From Nanosynbacter sp. (GTDB taxonomy: Bacteria > Patescibacteriota > Saccharimonadia > Saccharimonadales > Saccharimonadaceae), in contig JABZKE010000025.1 in NCBI GenBank assembly GCA_015257445.1, positions 1 to 6,894 of the forward strand: a stretch of DNA of 6,894 nucleotides. The letters run 5' to 3'. The notes under the pieces are model-generated. The model had not been told where the DNA came from. It saw only the letters and a program-made list of their open reading frames with translations, and searched no databases. Numbering within the stretch: the first letter of the stretch is position 1; every line of letters starts with the position of its first letter. Shown here piece after piece: positions 5,332-6,894 of the stretch. A program made the position numbers and the translations under genes.

Positions 5332-6894
5332 ATGCCAATCATCACAAATCTATTCCCGGATATTTTTCTGGTGCCGCGTCAAAAAATCATTCAGAAATTC
5401 TGCGCGACACTCTGTCTTGGCTTGGCTTTTAATTTCTTGATGATTACTCAAAATACTTCCGCTTTTACCCCAAGGCTCAGTGTTTCAATCGACCAAACCC
5501 AAATATCTAACATCGATGGCACCGATATTATCTTCGGATCGAATCCAGGTCGCAGTTCCAGTGTGCCATTTTCGATCAATGTGAATACCAATAATCGTAC
5601 TGGCTACAAAGTTTTTATCTCCGCCAAGGATGAAAATACCGCACTAAAATCCGGTGGCCTGCGTATTAATTCCATTGGTCAATCCGAATCACTGGGCAAC
5701 TTCCAGGATAATGAATGGGGTATCTCTGCTCTCGGTACTACCGGCAGCTACTTGCCAGTCTCTCCTGCTTCAAACCCATACAAGCTAAAGGAATCCGATA
5801 CTCATGCCAAGCAAGGTGATAATATTAATCTTTCTGTTGGATTGAAGCTCTCTGGTGCTCTTCAGCCGGGTGTCTACCAAAACCAACTAGTCGTCTCCGT
5901 GATTACTAATCCACTCGATAATATTACTCGTCTCGCTCCTGGACCAGCTATTCAGGCCGCCATGAGTGAATTAACAAATGGCCATCTCGAAGAAGTTACC
6001 TCCGTCAAATGGCAAGGTCCATCATCCCTGCCAGCGCTCACTCCCGCCAAGCCAACCTATGAAGATTTTGGCTACAAAAATGTCTCGCTCGATGACACCT
6101 ATGATCCGATTTACCTCTATTATGACCAGGCCACTAAGTCCATGATTTTTCAGTCCACCCCGGCCTTGATCGATGTCTATCTCAATAAAGATAGCTCCGA
6201 GATGTTTAATAATCTATCGAAAATGACCTCGATTGATTTGTCTCATTTTGATTCTCGCGAAGTGGAAACTTTTGCTGACTTCCTAATGAATGCTGAAAGC
6301 CTTGCTTCTGTTGATGTTTCGCATTTTGATGTGCGCAAAGTTAAGGATTTTCAGGGGATGTTCTATGCTAATTCATCACTCACTTCTCTAGACTTAACCA
6401 GTTTTCATACCGATTCCGCTACTAATTTCTACCAAATGTTCTTCTTGTGTAGTCAAGTTTCCGATCTGAAAATTCCAAATTTCAAAACCGGTAAAGTTAC
6501 TCACTTTGAGTCAATGTTTGGTTCGATGGATGCTCTGGAGTCGCTTGACCTTACGCATTTTGATGTCAGTAGTGGTGAAAATTTTGATTTTATGTTTGCC
6601 GGTAACGCCGCAATGACTAATCTAAATATTAGTAACTGGTATACACCAAAGGCTAAAGATATGAATAGTATGTTCTATATGATGTACGCACTTCCTCATC
6701 TTGATATTTCTCACTTTGACACTTCGAACGTCACGAATATGGATAGCATGTTCTACGAAATGAATGCCCTCGAAGAGCTTAATGTGAGCCATTTCCGTAC
6801 CAGCAATGTGACGAAGATGGGTTCAATGTTCTATAACGTCAGTAGTGTGCGTCAACTCGATGTTTCAAATTTTGACACTAGTAATGTGGAAGAT
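5332..6894 (+). CDS. BspA-like leucine-rich repeat surface protein 3, cut by the window end
   Basis: A third paralogue, open for 521 codons from ATG 5332 to the last base with no stop, so the C-terminus is missing. Residues 1-44 form a signal peptide (hydrophobic core about 23-38, then TSA) before FTPRLSVSID. The N-terminal domain (about 45-205) keeps TNNRTGY (86-92), ENTAL, EWG, a Y.PV motif and GLKLS, but is clearly more distant from genes 1 and 2 than those are from each other. The cap has IYLYYDQATK and VYLNKDSSEMF before residue 302. Eight full 26-residue repeats and the start of a ninth (from residue 510) are visible. Codons end in C or G more often than in the other two genes, suggesting an older duplication or separate acquisition. 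Its divergent neighbour is the FtsA/PilM-like gene. The missing end probably has the same GG.G ... PG.FT tail (inference). Confidence 0.92.
   Translation, partial: MPIITNLFPDIFLVPRQKIIQKFCATLCLGLAFNFLMITQNTSAFTPRLSVSIDQTQISNIDGTDIIFGSNPGRSSSVPFSINVNTNNRTGYKVFISAKDENTALKSGGLRINSIGQSESLGNFQDNEWGISALGTTGSYLPVSPASNPYKLKESDTHAKQGDNINLSVGLKLSGALQPGVYQNQLVVSVITNPLDNITRLAPGPAIQAAMSELTNGHLEEVTSVKWQGPSSLPALTPAKPTYEDFGYKNVSLDDTYDPIYLYYDQATKSMIFQSTPALIDVYLNKDSSEMFNNLSKMTSIDLSHFDSREVETFADFLMNAESLASVDVSHFDVRKVKDFQGMFYANSSLTSLDLTSFHTDSATNFYQMFFLCSQVSDLKIPNFKTGKVTHFESMFGSMDALESLDLTHFDVSSGENFDFMFAGNAAMTNLNISNWYTPKAKDMNSMFYMMYALPHLDISHFDTSNVTNMDSMFYEMNALEELNVSHFRTSNVTKMGSMFYNVSSVRQLDVSNFDTSNVED
6235..6894 (+). 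repeat. 78-bp coding repeats of surface gene 3 (eight full, ninth cut)
   Basis: Units start at 6235, 6313, 6391, 6469, 6547, 6625, 6703, 6781 and 6859, an exact 78-bp period with no insertion or deletion. Position 13 of the unit is Phe in units 1-5 (ETF, KDF, TNF, THF, ENF) and Met in units 6-8 (KDM, TNM, TKM). Unit 6 has Trp instead of Phe at position 5 (ISNW). The ninth unit is interrupted by the window edge. Confidence 0.88.

Noticed and set aside
95..6894. Possible UGA-recoded genetic code, as in some CPR lineages
   Set aside because: All four main frames run full length without in-frame UGA and the visible stops are TAA or TAG, so the standard code is enough.

Overview
The window carries three long genes for secreted, repeat-built surface proteins of the BspA-like family (26-residue leucine-rich repeat, DUF285 / 'Liste_lipo_26' type) and one gene for an FtsA/PilM-type actin-like ATPase. 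The third surface gene runs off the right edge. Organism (inference): a member of the Patescibacteria/CPR, most likely Saccharibacteria (TM7). The reasons are the AT-rich sequence, the short intergenic gaps, the N-terminal 'TNNRTGY ... WG ... P(I/V)P' domain placed ahead of the BspA repeats, and the divergent FtsA-like protein. Stops are TAA and TAG, and all frames stay open with UGA read as stop, so a UGA-recoded Gracilibacteria/Absconditabacteria genome is not needed. I could not run a search, so the lineage is a judgement.

Layout. Positions 1-94 hold the terminator of an unseen upstream gene and the promoter of surface gene 1 (95-1831, +). Surface gene 2 (1864-3675, +) follows after 32 bases with its own copy of the same promoter and no terminator between them. 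Positions 3676-3905 lie between convergent genes and contain a nested inverted-repeat element, with a doubtful 60-codon frame inside it. The FtsA/PilM-like gene (3906-5243, -) comes next. An 88-base divergent region (5244-5331) then carries two back-to-back extended -10 promoters, and surface gene 3 (5332 to the window end, +) starts there and is still open at base 6894.

The three surface proteins share one plan. Each has a signal peptide ending in (T/S)xA, a mature N-terminus like LFVPTLSASVD, a beta-rich domain of about 150 residues, a variable linker, a cap ending in Y(L/F)N.D(S/C), and then 8 or 9 repeats of 26 residues (78 bp). The two complete proteins finish with a GG.G ... ID.P ... 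PG.FTRKP tail. They are probably adhesins or cell-surface binding proteins. No sorting signal, lipobox or C-terminal membrane segment is visible, so how they are held at the surface is open.

Regulatory pattern. All three surface genes have an extended -10 box (TGnTAAAAT) ending only 7-9 bases before the start codon and no Shine-Dalgarno sequence, which predicts leaderless mRNAs. The ATPase gene has a TGTTATAAT box with room for a short leader and a minimal GAG ribosome site. This promoter spacing also moves the start of gene 2 from 1858 to 1864.
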